DNA from: DASXMT01 sp963803065
GTDB taxonomy: Bacteria > Actinomycetota > Acidimicrobiia > Acidimicrobiales > RAAP-2
Reading direction: 5' to 3'
Length of the DNA stretch: 64,000 nucleotides
Assembly: GCA_963803065.1 (NCBI GenBank)
Contig: CAWDKW010000013.1
Coordinates: 124,001-188,000 of the forward strand
The position numbers and the translations under genes were made by a program. The notes beneath the pieces were generated by a model that made no database searches, was not told the origin of the DNA, and worked only from the letters and a program-made list of their open reading frames with translations. Shown piece after piece: positions 52,467-61,981 of the stretch (within the stretch, counting starts at the first letter, position 1; every line of letters starts with the position of its first letter).

Positions 52467-52966
52467 GACTCCTAGTTTCTCAGACCTGTCATTAAAGGGC
52501 AACTTCTATTGTGCACGCTGTTCTTGGATGCATTGGTTGCCGGGATTATGTGGTGTACAGGGAGGGTCACTTTCGAGCAGCAATTCGATAATTGTTACCT
52601 CCATGGCCGTGGCCTGGGAGGATCGAATATCAGCGACCCACTGAGCGGCCTGTTTGTCCTCCATGCCCCGATGGGAATGGTCAGATCGTCCGGTCCGCTG
52701 CTCCCCGAGTCAGTGGTGAGTGGGGGGAGCCATGGCCCCGTATTTCGCCTATCAAACGAGCGCCGGCGGACCCCGCTCGTCGGTGATCCGGCCGGCGAAC
52801 CAGACGGTTCTATCGTGCGTCGACTACATCCTGGCTCGACCGGTGAGAGTTTGCTCTATGGGCGCTGCCCGATGATGTTCGATACCCGACGGTCCGACCA
52901 CCGACAATGAGCGGGCATCGATCCGGGTCGAATGGGCGCGAGAGCGGGCCGGGTACGGTGTGCGCA
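52467..52966. other. Intergenic region before purL
   Basis: 500 bp, locally AT-richer than the surroundings at 52467-52620. The frame 52509-52910 has no protein-like features and is not called. A short palindrome CAATT-CGAT-AATTG lies at 52581-52594. At the right end TACGGT (52952-52957) is a likely -10 only 9 bases before the purL ATG, suggesting a leaderless message. Confidence 0.5.
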
Positions 52967-55255
52967 ATGGATGCTGGAGCCCCGGAGACAACCGTGCCCT
53001 TGCACCGCGCCCTCGGGCTCACCGATGAGGAGCTCGCGGCCATCGTGGCGCTGCTCGGCCGCGACCCCAACCATCTGGAGCTGGCGCTGTACGCGGTGAT
53101 GTGGAGCGAGCATTGCTCCTACAAGTCGTCGCGGATCCACCTGCGGCGCCTCCCCTCCGAGGGACCCCTCGTGCTGGTCGGACCGGGCGAGAACGCGGGG
53201 GTGATCGACGCCGGTGACGGGATCGCCGTGGCCGTCCGCATCGAGAGCCATAACCACCCCTCGGCCATCGAGCCCTACCAGGGGGCGGCCACCGGTGTCG
53301 GGGGCATCCTGCGGGACATCTTCACCATGGGGGCCCGCCCCATCGCGGTGATGGACCCCCTGTTCTTCGGGAACCCCGAGGCCGCCCGCCAGCGCTGGCT
53401 CATCGAGGGGGTGGTGGCCGGGATCTCGGGGTACGGCAACTCGGTAGGCGTGCCCACCGTCGGGGGCGAGCTGACCTTCGACCCGTGCTACGCGCAGAAT
53501 CCGTTGGTCAACGTGCTCTGCCTGGGCGTGCTCCCGGTGGACCGGTTGGTGCTCGGCCAGGCGTCGGGGGTGGGCAACCTGGCCGTCCTCTTGGGTTCGG
53601 CCACGGGGCGGGACGGGATAGGAGGCGTGAGCGTGCTGGCCTCGGCCGGATTCGGCGGCGGCGCCGGCGACGAGGACGGTGCGGCCAAGCGCCCGAGCGT
53701 CCAGGTGGGCGACCCCTACGAGGAGAAGCGACTGATCGAAGCCTGTCTCGAGCTGCTCGATGCCCACCTGGTCGTGGGCATCCAGGATCTAGGGGGTGCC
53801 GGCCTGGTCTGCGCCACCAGCGAGACAGCCGCCCGTGGCGGGGTGGGCATGGACGTCGACGTCTCGGGGGTGCCGCGCCGGGAGGCGGGCATGGCCGCCT
53901 ACGAGGTCATGACGTCGGAGAGCCAGGAGCGGATGCTCGCCATCGTGACGCCGGCCGACCTGGAGCGGGTCCAAGAGGTGTGCCGGCGGTGGGAGGTCCG
54001 CGCCGAGGTGGTGGGCAAGGTGACCGAGGCGCCGACCGGCGAGCCCGGGCGGTTGCGGATCCTCGACGGGTTCGACGGCGAGGTGCTGGGTGACCTCCCG
54101 GCCGAGTCGCTGAGCGAGGACGCCCCCCTGTACCAGCGACCGCTGGCCGAGCCGGCCGACCAGGCCGCTCGTCTGGCCGACGATCCCGGCGATCTGGCCG
54201 CCCCCGATTGTGCCGGTGACCTGTTCGCCCTCCTGACCGACCCGTCGTGGGTCTACCGCCAGTACGACCACCAGCTGTTCTTGAACACGGTGGAGGCTCC
54301 GGGGGGCGACGCCGCCGTCCTGCGCCTGGCCGCGCCGGGCCTGCCGGCATCGAGCCGGGGGCTGGCCCTGTCCACCGACTCCAACCCCCGGTGGTGCTCG
54401 CTCGACCCCCGGCAGGGGACGGCGGCGACCGTGGCCGAGTCGGCCCTCAACGTCGCCTGCGCCGGGGCCCGGCCGGTGGCGGTGGTCAACTGCCTCAACT
54501 TCGGGAATCCCGAGCATCCCGAGGTGATGTGGCAGCTCTCCGAGTCGATCGATGGCATGCGACAGGCCTGTCTGGCCCTCGGCCTTCCCGTGGTGGGGGG
54601 GAACGTCAGCCTCTACAACGAGAGCGCGGGGGCCGACATCGATCCCACGCCGGTGATCGGGACGGTCGGGCTGATCGACCACTTGGCCCGCCGGCCGCCG
54701 GGAACCACCGTCCGGGCCGGGTCGTCGCTGGTGCTCGTGGGTCGGGACCCCGGGCCGCGGCCGTCGCTGGGCGGATCCCGATGGGCGGTCGAGTGCCATG
54801 GGCACCGCAACGGGACCCTGCCATCGCTCGACCTCGAGCTCCACGGTCGGCTCGTCGACTGGGTGAGCACGCTGGTCGCCGAGGTCGTGGGCGGGGACGT
54901 CGAGCCCGACCGGTGCCCGGTCGACGGGATCCACGACGTCTCGGGCGGGGGCCTGGGCGTGGCGCTGGCCGAGATGGCGGTCCGCTCCGGCCTCGGGTTG
55001 CAGGTGGCCGGCCTCCCCGACCACCACGCCCTGTTCTCCGAGGCCCCCTCTCGGGTCGTGGTCTGCACCAGCCGCCCGGACCAGCTCGTGGCCCGGGCCG
55101 AGGCCGGCGGGCTCGACGCCTGGGTCCTCGGGACGGTGGGCGGGGACCGGTTGGTGCTCGGCGACCTGGTCGACGTCAGCCTGAGCGATGCCGCCGCCGC
55201 GTGGCGGGACCGCCTCCCCTCGCTCCTCGACGAGCTGGCTCCGGCCGAGCTGTAG
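52967..55255 (+). CDS. purL: Phosphoribosylformylglycinamidine synthase subunit PurL
   Basis: 762 residues, the small PurL type that works with PurQ and PurS. SEHCSYKSSRIHLRRLP, RIESHNHPSAIEPYQGAATG, IQDLGGAGLVCATSETAARG and NCLNFGNPEHPEVMWQLSES are canonical. ATG 52967 is preferred (MDAGAPETTVPLHRALGLTD); the frame extends to 52907 but through the probable promoter. Separate from the purA-Q run, it has its own promoter. Confidence 0.96.
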   Translation: MDAGAPETTVPLHRALGLTDEELAAIVALLGRDPNHLELALYAVMWSEHCSYKSSRIHLRRLPSEGPLVLVGPGENAGVIDAGDGIAVAVRIESHNHPSAIEPYQGAATGVGGILRDIFTMGARPIAVMDPLFFGNPEAARQRWLIEGVVAGISGYGNSVGVPTVGGELTFDPCYAQNPLVNVLCLGVLPVDRLVLGQASGVGNLAVLLGSATGRDGIGGVSVLASAGFGGGAGDEDGAAKRPSVQVGDPYEEKRLIEACLELLDAHLVVGIQDLGGAGLVCATSETAARGGVGMDVDVSGVPRREAGMAAYEVMTSESQERMLAIVTPADLERVQEVCRRWEVRAEVVGKVTEAPTGEPGRLRILDGFDGEVLGDLPAESLSEDAPLYQRPLAEPADQAARLADDPGDLAAPDCAGDLFALLTDPSWVYRQYDHQLFLNTVEAPGGDAAVLRLAAPGLPASSRGLALSTDSNPRWCSLDPRQGTAATVAESALNVACAGARPVAVVNCLNFGNPEHPEVMWQLSESIDGMRQACLALGLPVVGGNVSLYNESAGADIDPTPVIGTVGLIDHLARRPPGTTVRAGSSLVLVGRDPGPRPSLGGSRWAVECHGHRNGTLPSLDLELHGRLVDWVSTLVAEVVGGDVEPDRCPVDGIHDVSGGGLGVALAEMAVRSGLGLQVAGLPDHHALFSEAPSRVVVCTSRPDQLVARAEAGGLDAWVLGTVGGDRLVLGDLVDVSLSDAAAAWRDRLPSLLDELAPAEL

Positions 55256-55266
55256 GGCTCCTGCGG

Positions 55267-56118
55267 TCAGGCCGCCGCCGGACGCCGAGCCGCCAACTGG
55301 TCGAGGACCCGGTCGGGCACCTTCAGGTCACCCGTGCCGGTCCCGACGGTGAGGTCCGGCTTGATCGTCCCGTGGTGGTCCGACCCACCGGTGGCCACCA
55401 GGTCGAACCGGTCGGCCAGGTTGACCAGGTCCCGGCGCTGCCTCGGCGAGTAGCGCCCGTAGGTCGCCTCGATGCCGGCAAAGCCGTGCCCGGCCAGCTC
55501 GCCCACCGTCCGGGCCAGCTCGTCGGGCCCCAGCTCGAGGCTGTAGGGATGGGCCAGGACGGCCACCCCGCCCGAGGCGCGGGCCAGTCGGGCCACGTCG
55601 ACGGCGTCGAGGCGCGACTTGGGCACGTACGCCGGCCCACCGTTGGCCAGATAGCGATCGAAGGCCTCCTGGACCGACCCGACCACGCCGTGTCGGACCA
55701 GGGCCGTGGCGAAGTGGGGGCGTCCCATGCCCTCCTCGCCGCCGGCGATATCCGCCACCTCCTGGTAGGTGACCGGGAGCCCGAGGGAGGCCAAGCGATC
55801 GGCCAGGGCCAGGTTGCGCCCGTGCCGGTCCTGGCGCAGCCGTCCGAGCTCGTCGGCCAGTGGGCCATCGTCCTCTTCGACGAAGTACACGAGGACGTGC
55901 AGGCTTCCGGTGCCCACCGGGTGACACGAGATCTCGCATCCGGGGACCAGCTCCACACCGAGCTCCTCCGCTCGCCGGCGAGCGGCGGGGAGACCGGCCT
56001 GGGAGTCATGATCGGTCAGGGCCACGGCGCGACAACCGACCAGCGCGGCCAGCTCCGGGATCCGCTCGGGCGGATCGCTCCCGTCCGAGACGGTCGAGTG
56101 GGTGTGCAGGTCGATCAC
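55267..56118 (-). CDS. PHP domain phosphoesterase
   Basis: 283 residues from GTG 56118 (VIDLHTHSTVSDGSDPP), the exact start of the PHP domain; ATG 56211 is possible but adds a low-complexity leader. Metal ligands: HTHS, DHD in AVALTDHDSQAGL, Glu in VPGCEISCH, His in VAVLAHPYS and the closing GSDHHG. Family members include nucleoside-bisphosphate phosphatases and 5-prime exonucleases acting on very short RNAs. Convergent with purL (11 bp) and divergent from purF; no direct purine role is implied. Confidence 0.86.
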   Translation of the reverse strand: MIDLHTHSTVSDGSDPPERIPELAALVGCRAVALTDHDSQAGLPAARRRAEELGVELVPGCEISCHPVGTGSLHVLVYFVEEDDGPLADELGRLRQDRHGRNLALADRLASLGLPVTYQEVADIAGGEEGMGRPHFATALVRHGVVGSVQEAFDRYLANGGPAYVPKSRLDAVDVARLARASGGVAVLAHPYSLELGPDELARTVGELAGHGFAGIEATYGRYSPRQRRDLVNLADRFDLVATGGSDHHGTIKPDLTVGTGTGDLKVPDRVLDQLAARRPAAA

Positions 56119-56397
56119 CTGGGCGAGGATAGCGGTGGGGCCCTCGGGCGCCGCCGCTCCACCGGCCGTCAACCGGGCCTGTCCACGAGGGGCCCGCCCG
56201 ACATCGGCCACCCCACACGGTCCGTTCGGGGCCGAACGCTCCTGTCGTCACGGGCACAGGCGCGCCGACCTGGGACTCCGTCGTGAATCGATCGGAAGCC
56301 TGGCCGCGGCACTAGTCTGCAGGTGTGGGATCCCGCTTGAGCTGGGGAACCCTCGAGCGAGAGCCCGACGACCCCCGGTGGCGACGGTGACGAACCG

Positions 56398-57846
56398 ATG
56401 ATGGAGGCGAAGGAAGCGTGCGGTGTCTTCGGGGTCCATGCCCCGGGGCGATCGGTCGCACCCCTGATCTTCGACGGGCTCTACGCGCTGCAGCACCGTG
56501 GCCAGGAATCGGCCGGGATGGCCCTCAGCGATGGCGACGCCATCACGGTGATGAAGGACATGGGCCTCGTGACCACGGTCTTCGATGAGCGGAAGCTCTC
56601 CGGGCTGGGCGGGCACCTGGGCATTGGCCACACCCGGTACTCGACCGCCGGGTCCCGATCCTGGCGGAACGCCCAGCCGGTGTACCGGGGCGTGGGGAGG
56701 GCCGGGTTCGGACTGGCCCACAACGGCAACCTGACCAATACGACGACGCTCACCGAGGCCGCCGGCATGCTGCCCGGCGTGGTCGCCTCGGACAGCGACC
56801 TGGTGGCCGAACTGCTGGCCGAGGCCTTCCCGGCCGAGTCGGAGGGAGAGGGCGACCTGGTTGCCGCCCTCCGCACGGTCCTTCCCGAGGTGGGCGGCGC
56901 CTTCTCCTTCGTCCTCCTGGACGCCGACCGGCTGATCGGGATCAGGGACCCCAACGGCTTCCGTCCCTTGTGCCTGGGTCGGCTGGAGGCCTCCGAGGAG
57001 TTCGAGGAGGGCTGGGTCCTGGCCTCGGAGACCCCCGCCCTCGACGTGATCGGCGCCACCTTCGTCCGTGAGCTCGAGCCGGGCGAGATGGTCGTCATCG
57101 ACGGGAAGGAGCTGCGGTCGGAGTTCGTCTTCGCTCCCGAGCGCTTCGACCCCCGTCTCTGCATCTTCGAGTTCGTCTACTTCGCCCGACCGGACAGCAA
57201 GCTCTACGGGAACGAGGTCCACGGCGCCCGGCGCCGGATGGGACAGCGGCTGGCCACCCAGGCCCCCGTCCCGGCCGACCTGGTCATGGGCGTGCCCGAC
57301 TCCGGCGTGCCCGCGGCCGAGGGGTACGCCCTCACCAGCGGCATCCCCTACGGCCAGGGCCTGGTGAAGAACCGGTACATCGGGCGCACCTTCATCGCTC
57401 CCACCCAGCAGGAGCGGGCCAACGGCGTGCGCCGCAAGCTGAACCCCCTGCGGGAGAACATCGCCGGCAAGCGGCTGGTGGTGGTGGACGACTCCATCGT
57501 CCGGGGGACGACGACCCGGGCCATGGTGCAGATGCTGCGGGAGGCAGGCGCCACCGAGGTCCACCTGCGCATCTCGTCGCCGCCGTTCCAGTGGCCCTGC
57601 TACTACGGGATCGACACCCCGGACCGCACCGAGCTGTTGGCCGCCATCAAGTCGCTCGACGAGATCGCCGAGTACCTGGATGTGGACTCGCTCGAGTACC
57701 TGACGATCGACAACCTGGTGGAGTCGATCGACGCCCCCGGCGCCGGGTTCTGCGACGCCTGCCTGACCGGCGACTACCCGGTCCCGGTGCCCGTCGAGGT
57801 CACCGCCGGCCCGGCGCTGGCCGGCGCGGTCACGCCCGGCACCTGA
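56398..57846 (+). CDS. purF: Amidophosphoribosyltransferase
   Basis: 482 residues. Committed step of purine synthesis: PRPP to phosphoribosylamine. MMEAKEACGVFGVHAP shows Cys8, the nucleophile freed by removal of a 7-residue propeptide. LQHRGQESAGMAL and GIGHTRYSTAG belong to the glutaminase domain; VVVDDSIVRGTTTRAMVQML is the PRPP loop. Cysteines in LCIFEFVYF, WPCYYGID and GFCDACLTGDY are positioned like the 4Fe-4S ligands of the B. subtilis type. purM follows at eight bases. Confidence 0.96.
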   Translation: MMEAKEACGVFGVHAPGRSVAPLIFDGLYALQHRGQESAGMALSDGDAITVMKDMGLVTTVFDERKLSGLGGHLGIGHTRYSTAGSRSWRNAQPVYRGVGRAGFGLAHNGNLTNTTTLTEAAGMLPGVVASDSDLVAELLAEAFPAESEGEGDLVAALRTVLPEVGGAFSFVLLDADRLIGIRDPNGFRPLCLGRLEASEEFEEGWVLASETPALDVIGATFVRELEPGEMVVIDGKELRSEFVFAPERFDPRLCIFEFVYFARPDSKLYGNEVHGARRRMGQRLATQAPVPADLVMGVPDSGVPAAEGYALTSGIPYGQGLVKNRYIGRTFIAPTQQERANGVRRKLNPLRENIAGKRLVVVDDSIVRGTTTRAMVQMLREAGATEVHLRISSPPFQWPCYYGIDTPDRTELLAAIKSLDEIAEYLDVDSLEYLTIDNLVESIDAPGAGFCDACLTGDYPVPVPVEVTAGPALAGAVTPGT

Positions 57847-57854
57847 GCCCCGGC

Positions 57855-58940
57855 GTGGTCGACGGGAACGCCCGGCCGGACTCCGGCGCCACCTACGCCG
57901 CGGCCGGGGTGAGCATCGAGGCCGGCGAGCGCGCCGTCGAGCGCATCCGGTCCCTGGTCGACTCCACCGCCCGGCCCGAGGTCCTCGGGGGGATCGGCGA
58001 CTTCGGGGGCCTCTTCGCCCTCGACACGGCGCGCTTCGATCAACCGGTCCTGGTGGCGGCGACCGACGGCATCGGGACCAAGGCGCTGGTGGCCCAGGCC
58101 ACCGGCCGGTACGACTCGGTGGGGATCGACCTGGTGGCCATGTGCGTCGACGACCTGGTCTGCTCGGGGGCGGAGCCACTGTTCTTCTTGGACTACATCG
58201 CCACCGGCGCCGTCGACCCCAGCCACATGGCCGAGCTGGTGGCCGGCGTGGCCGACGGCTGCCGGCAGGTCGGCGCCGCCCTCCTCGGCGGGGAGATGGC
58301 CGAGCATCCGGGGATCATGCGGCCCGGCGAGTTCGATCTGGCCGGGTTCGCCGTCGGGGTGGTGGAACGCGCGGACGTCCTCGGCTCCTCCCGGGTGCGC
58401 GCCGGCGACGTCCTGCTCGGTCTGGCCTCGCCCGGGCTCCGCTCCAACGGCTACACGCTGGCCCGACATGTGCTCCTGGAGCGGGCCGGCCTGTCGCTCG
58501 ACGATCCGGCGTGGCCGGGGGCAGCTACCACGGTGGCCGACGAGCTCCTGGTGCCGTCGGTCCTGTATGCCCCGGCTGTGCTGGCGGTGTTGTCGCAGGC
58601 CGAGGTGCACGCCATCTCCCACATCACCGGCGGCGGGATCCCCGGGAATCTCCCTCGCGTCCTGCCCGACGGCCTGCGGGCCGTGGTGGTGCGGGGGACC
58701 TGGCCCGTCCCCCGGATCTTCGACCAGATCCGGCGCCTGGGGGCTGTTGACGACGACGAGATGGCCCGGGTGTTCAACCTCGGGTTGGGGATGGTCGTGG
58801 TGGTGCCGCCCAGCTCGGTGGCACCCGCGCTGGCCGCACTGGAGGGGGAAGGCCGTCCGGCGACCGTCGTCGGCCGCGTCGAGCCCGGCCCCCGGGGCCT
58901 GGACCTGACCGGGCCGAGCCTGTGGGAGGAGTACGAATGA
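57855..58940 (+). CDS. purM: Phosphoribosylformylglycinamidine cyclo-ligase
   Basis: 361 residues from GTG 57855. Closes the imidazole ring of AIR. YAAAGVSIEAGERAVERIRS, ATDGIGTKALVAQATGRYDS, DLVAMCVDDLVCSGAEPLFF, GGEMAEHPG and ISHITGGGIPGNLPRVLP are canonical. Starts eight bases after purF and is followed ten bases later by pyrE, so the three are co-transcribed. Confidence 0.96.
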   Translation: MVDGNARPDSGATYAAAGVSIEAGERAVERIRSLVDSTARPEVLGGIGDFGGLFALDTARFDQPVLVAATDGIGTKALVAQATGRYDSVGIDLVAMCVDDLVCSGAEPLFFLDYIATGAVDPSHMAELVAGVADGCRQVGAALLGGEMAEHPGIMRPGEFDLAGFAVGVVERADVLGSSRVRAGDVLLGLASPGLRSNGYTLARHVLLERAGLSLDDPAWPGAATTVADELLVPSVLYAPAVLAVLSQAEVHAISHITGGGIPGNLPRVLPDGLRAVVVRGTWPVPRIFDQIRRLGAVDDDEMARVFNLGLGMVVVVPPSSVAPALAALEGEGRPATVVGRVEPGPRGLDLTGPSLWEEYE

Positions 58941-58950
58941 GGAGACGAAT

Positions 58951-59538
58951 TTGAGCACTGACCCCGGCGGCGCTCCGGCCCTGCCCCCGACCGACTTCGC
59001 CGACCTGCGCGCCCACCTGCTGGCCCATTCGGTGAAGCGGGGCGACTTCGTGCTGAAATCCGGCCGACGGAGCAGTTGGTTCATCGACGCGAAGCAGACG
59101 GTCTGTCGTCCCGAGGCGATGCTGCTGGTCGCGGAGGCCGTGTTGTCGGTGGTGCCGGCCGAGGCCACGGCGATCGGGGGCCTGACCATGGGAGCAGATC
59201 CCGTGGCCTTCGTGGCTGCCGGCGTGGCCGCCACCCGCGGGAGGCTGCTCAACGCCTTCAGCGTGCGCAAGGAGGCCAAGGACCACGGCGGCGGCGGCCG
59301 GATCGCCGGTGCGCTCGACCCCGGCGACCGTGTGGTCATCACCGAGGACACGGTCACCCGCGGCACGTCGCTGCTCGAGGCTGCGCACGCCGTGCGGGAG
59401 GCCGGCGCCGAGCCGGTATTGCTGGTGGCCGTCGTCGACCGGGGCGGGACGGTGGCGTCGATGGCCGCGGCCGAGGGTCTCCCCTTCCGGGCACTGCTCA
59501 CCGCACCGGATCTCGGCTTCGACTACGAGGGGGCCTGA
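58951..59538 (+). CDS. pyrE: Orotate phosphoribosyltransferase
   Basis: 195 residues from TTG 58951, placed by GGAG ten bases upstream. Pyrimidine synthesis: orotate plus PRPP to OMP. GDFVLKSGRRSSWFIDAKQT, GGLTMGADPVAFVAAGVA, FSVRKEAKDHGGGGRIAG and the PRPP loop VVITEDTVTRGTSLLEAAHA are diagnostic. A pyrimidine gene at the end of a purine block; a hairpin (59581-59608) follows. Confidence 0.94.
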   Translation: MSTDPGGAPALPPTDFADLRAHLLAHSVKRGDFVLKSGRRSSWFIDAKQTVCRPEAMLLVAEAVLSVVPAEATAIGGLTMGADPVAFVAAGVAATRGRLLNAFSVRKEAKDHGGGGRIAGALDPGDRVVITEDTVTRGTSLLEAAHAVREAGAEPVLLVAVVDRGGTVASMAAAEGLPFRALLTAPDLGFDYEGA

Positions 59539-59580
59539 GGCGGCAGGGGGACCGGTGCCCGCCGGCCCTGGCGTGGCGCA

Positions 59581-59608
59581 CCGCTCATCGGACGATCCGG
59601 ATGAGCGG
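59581..59608. terminator. Hairpin between convergent pyrE and padR-like genes
   Basis: CCGCTCATC (59581-59589), 10-nt loop, GATGAGCGG (59600-59608): nine perfect base pairs, 43 bp after the pyrE stop and 33 bp before the convergent stop. Followed on the plus strand by CAGCCCGTCGCTTCTTGTCC, a weakly T-rich tail. Probable bidirectional terminator. Confidence 0.6.
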
Positions 59609-59640
59609 CAGCCCGTCGCTTCTTGTCCGGCTCGCTGCGC

Positions 59641-60357
59641 TCAGGCACCATCGTCAGGGTCCGGGTCGGAGCCCTGGTCGGGGTCGTCCTCCGCCAGCAC
59701 CTGGTAGATCCTGCGCCTGGTCTCGTTGAGGATCCCGTGGACCTTCTCGATCTGCGTGGCGCTCCCGGCCTGGGCCACCTGCATGATGGCCGCGCCGACC
59801 TGGAAGGCCAGATCGCGCAGGTCGACGAGGGAACGGTCGGCGTCTTGGGCTGCGTCCTCCCAGGGGGCCGGGCCGTCCCCCGCCTCCTTGGCCACCTGCA
59901 GCCCCTCGACGGTCAGGTCGAAGACGCGGCGGCCCTCGGCCTTGTCCGCTGTGATGAGGCCCTGGTCCTCGAGCGATTGGAGGGTGGGATAGACCGAGCC
60001 GGGACTGGGGCGCCAGACCCCGCCGCTCCGCTCGGTCAGCTCGGTGATGATCTGGTAGCCGTGCATGGGCTTCTCGGACAAGAGGGCCAGGATCGCCGCC
60101 CGGACATCGCCTCGGCCGACCTTGGGGCCCCGGCCGAACATGTGGCCTCCGAAGCCACCCATCCCGCCGTGGCGCCCGAACCCGGCTCCCGGGCTCCCCC
60201 TGCCGCGCCCGCGGCCGCGGCTCCGGCTCCGGAGGGCGGCCTCGAAGAGCAGCCGGTCGGGTCGGATCCCCGGCCCGGGGTGATCGTGGCCGCCCCTGTG
60301 TCCCTCAAACGGGTGTCCTTCGAATGGGTGTCCCTCGAACGGGTGTCGTGCGTGCAT
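59641..60357 (-). CDS. PadR family transcriptional regulator with His-rich N-terminal repeats
   Basis: 238 residues from ATG 60357 behind GAGGAGG. The N-terminal 80 residues are unusual: a triplicated HPFEG motif and HRGGHDHPG, then an Arg/Gly-rich stretch (GRHGGMGGFGGHMFGRGP). The winged helix is GDVRAAILALLSEKPMHGYQ, with WRPSPGSVYPTLQSLEDQGL and TADKAEGRRVFDLT; the C-terminal helix pair mediates dimerisation. His-rich repeats suggest metal sensing or binding. Two overlapping palindromes (60449-60463) lie in the divergent promoter region and are the likely operator. Confidence 0.88.
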   Translation of the reverse strand: MHARHPFEGHPFEGHPFEGHRGGHDHPGPGIRPDRLLFEAALRSRSRGRGRGRGSPGAGFGRHGGMGGFGGHMFGRGPKVGRGDVRAAILALLSEKPMHGYQIITELTERSGGVWRPSPGSVYPTLQSLEDQGLITADKAEGRRVFDLTVEGLQVAKEAGDGPAPWEDAAQDADRSLVDLRDLAFQVGAAIMQVAQAGSATQIEKVHGILNETRRRIYQVLAEDDPDQGSDPDPDDGA

Positions 60358-60448
60358 GTGGCGCCTCCTCGGCGTCGATCGGACCCTGCACGGGCCGTGA
60401 GTGATGCTCGTGTGGTCGAGGATCAGTGTGATCGCTCTCAATAAGTCA

Positions 60449-60463
60449 CGATATATCGCGATA
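60449..60463. promoter_or_regulatory. Overlapping palindromes, probable PadR operator
   Basis: CGATATATCG (60449-60458) and TATCGCGATA (60454-60463) are two perfect 10-bp palindromes sharing five bases, 92 bp upstream of the padR-like start and 112 bp upstream of the divergent DUF4126 gene. AT-rich palindromes of this kind are typical PadR autoregulatory sites. Confidence 0.55.
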
Positions 60464-60574
60464 GACCCCGTCGTCAAGGACCAATCGGAAGAATTCCACC
60501 CGCAGATCCGCCCGATGTGCGGGACACCTCGCATCGGGCGTGTCGAATGCTCCCGTGTGGGAAGAACCCCCTCT

Positions 60575-61057
60575 ATGAGGCAGCCACGACGTCCGCCGAC
60601 ACCCGCTCCGGTCCTGTTCCGGACCATCTCGTCGTCCGTCCTGGTGGGGGCGGCCACCGGCCTGCGCTCACAGCTGGGCGTGGCCGCCGTCGTGCTGCGG
60701 GCGGACAAGGAGCGACTGCCGGCCTTCCTGCGGACGCCGGCCGCGGCCCGATCGGTGACGGTCGCGGCCGGCGCCGAGCTGGTGGTTGACAAGACCTCGC
60801 TGGCCGGGGACCGGCTCCGGCCCCCTGCGTTGGCCGCCCGGCTCGTTCTGGGCGGTCTGGCCGGTGCCCTCCTCGCCCACGTGGAGCGGCGACCGGTCGC
60901 GTCCTCGGCCGTGCTGTCCTTGGCCGCGGCGGGGCTGGCGGCCAAGGCCGGCCATGACCTCCGCGCCCTGGCGGCGCGCAGGGTGCCCGACCCTGCGGTG
61001 GCCGTGGCCGAGGACGGCGTGGCCATCGCCCTCGCCGCGGCGGCCACGCGCCCTTGA
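60575..61057 (+). CDS. DUF4126 family membrane protein
   Basis: 160 residues from ATG 60575 (MRQPRRPPTPAPVLFRTISS). Several short hydrophobic stretches (VLVGAATGLRSQLGVAAVVL, LVLGGLAGALLAHV, AVLSLAAAGLAAKAG) fit the small DUF4126 membrane family of unknown function; VVDKTSLAGDRLRPPALAAR is the conserved inner part. Divergent from the padR-like regulator, which may control it. Confidence 0.78.
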   Translation: MRQPRRPPTPAPVLFRTISSSVLVGAATGLRSQLGVAAVVLRADKERLPAFLRTPAAARSVTVAAGAELVVDKTSLAGDRLRPPALAARLVLGGLAGALLAHVERRPVASSAVLSLAAAGLAAKAGHDLRALAARRVPDPAVAVAEDGVAIALAAAATRP

Positions 61058-61096
61058 CCGCCGGAGTTGGCCGACCGGCGGTGGCAATATGGCTAG

Positions 61097-61942
61097 GTGA
61101 CGTCTCGTCGACTGGTCATGCGGCTCACGGTGGGGGAAGGCCCGGTCCGACGACCGGATGACCTGGCTGCCGAGGAACCGCTGGAGCTCCGGGTCGGCGG
61201 CCGCCCGTTGGCTGTCACCATGCGCACGCCCGGGGACGACTTCGACCTCGCCGCCGGCTTCCTGGTCAGCGAGGGGGTGCTCGGCCGCCGCGACCAGTTG
61301 ACCGCCATGCGCTACTGCGTGGGCGCCGAAGCCGCCGGGTCGAACCGCTTCAACGTGCTCGACCTCTCGCTCGGGGCGGGCGTGGCTCCCCCGGACCCGA
61401 GCGTGGAGCGGGCCTTCTTCACCACCAGTGCGTGTGGCCTGTGCGGCAAGGCGAGCATCGATGCCGTGCGCACCCGGTCGAGCTACGACGTCGGGCCCGA
61501 CCCCTTGGTGATGGACCCGGCGCTGCTGGCCACCCTTCCCGACCGGTTGCGGGCCGAGCAGAAGGTGTTCGACAAGACGGGGGGCCTCCACGCCGCCGCC
61601 GTCTTCGACGGTGCGACCGGGGAGCTCCTCGTCATGCGGGAGGACGTCGGCCGGCACAACGCGGTGGACAAGGTGGTGGGCTGGGCTCTTCGCCAGGGGC
61701 GGCTGCCCCTCAGGGGCGCCGTGCTGCTCGTGTCCGGTCGGGCCAGCTTCGAGCTGGTCCAGAAGGCGCTGATGGCCGGGATCCCCCTGCTGGCCGCCGT
61801 CTCGGCACCGTCCTCCCTGGCTGCCGACCTGGCCGCCGAGTCGGGCATGACCCTGGTCGGGTTCCTGCGTGGGCCCTCGATGGTCGTCTACGCCGGTGAC
61901 GAGCGGCTGGTGGCTGCGCCGGCATCGAGCATGGCGCCCTGA
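61097..61942 (+). CDS. fdhD: Formate dehydrogenase accessory sulfurtransferase FdhD
   Basis: 281 residues. Transfers sulfur to the molybdenum cofactor of formate dehydrogenases. FDLAAGFLVSEGVLGRRDQL, the catalytic pair in TTSACGLCGKASIDAV, MREDVGRHNAVDKVVGWAL and LLVSGRASFELVQKALMAG are family marks. GTG start 61097 has no clear ribosome-binding site. First of four molybdenum-cofactor genes on this strand; no formate dehydrogenase structural gene is in the window. Confidence 0.95.
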   Translation: MTSRRLVMRLTVGEGPVRRPDDLAAEEPLELRVGGRPLAVTMRTPGDDFDLAAGFLVSEGVLGRRDQLTAMRYCVGAEAAGSNRFNVLDLSLGAGVAPPDPSVERAFFTTSACGLCGKASIDAVRTRSSYDVGPDPLVMDPALLATLPDRLRAEQKVFDKTGGLHAAAVFDGATGELLVMREDVGRHNAVDKVVGWALRQGRLPLRGAVLLVSGRASFELVQKALMAGIPLLAAVSAPSSLAADLAAESGMTLVGFLRGPSMVVYAGDERLVAAPASSMAP

Positions 61943-61981
61943 GGGTGTCGACGGGTCAATCCCGCCGGTCAGGCCATTACG

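Noticed and set aside
52509..52910. 133-codon plus-strand frame before purL
   Set aside because: No ribosome-binding site, no domain, ends just before the purL promoter.
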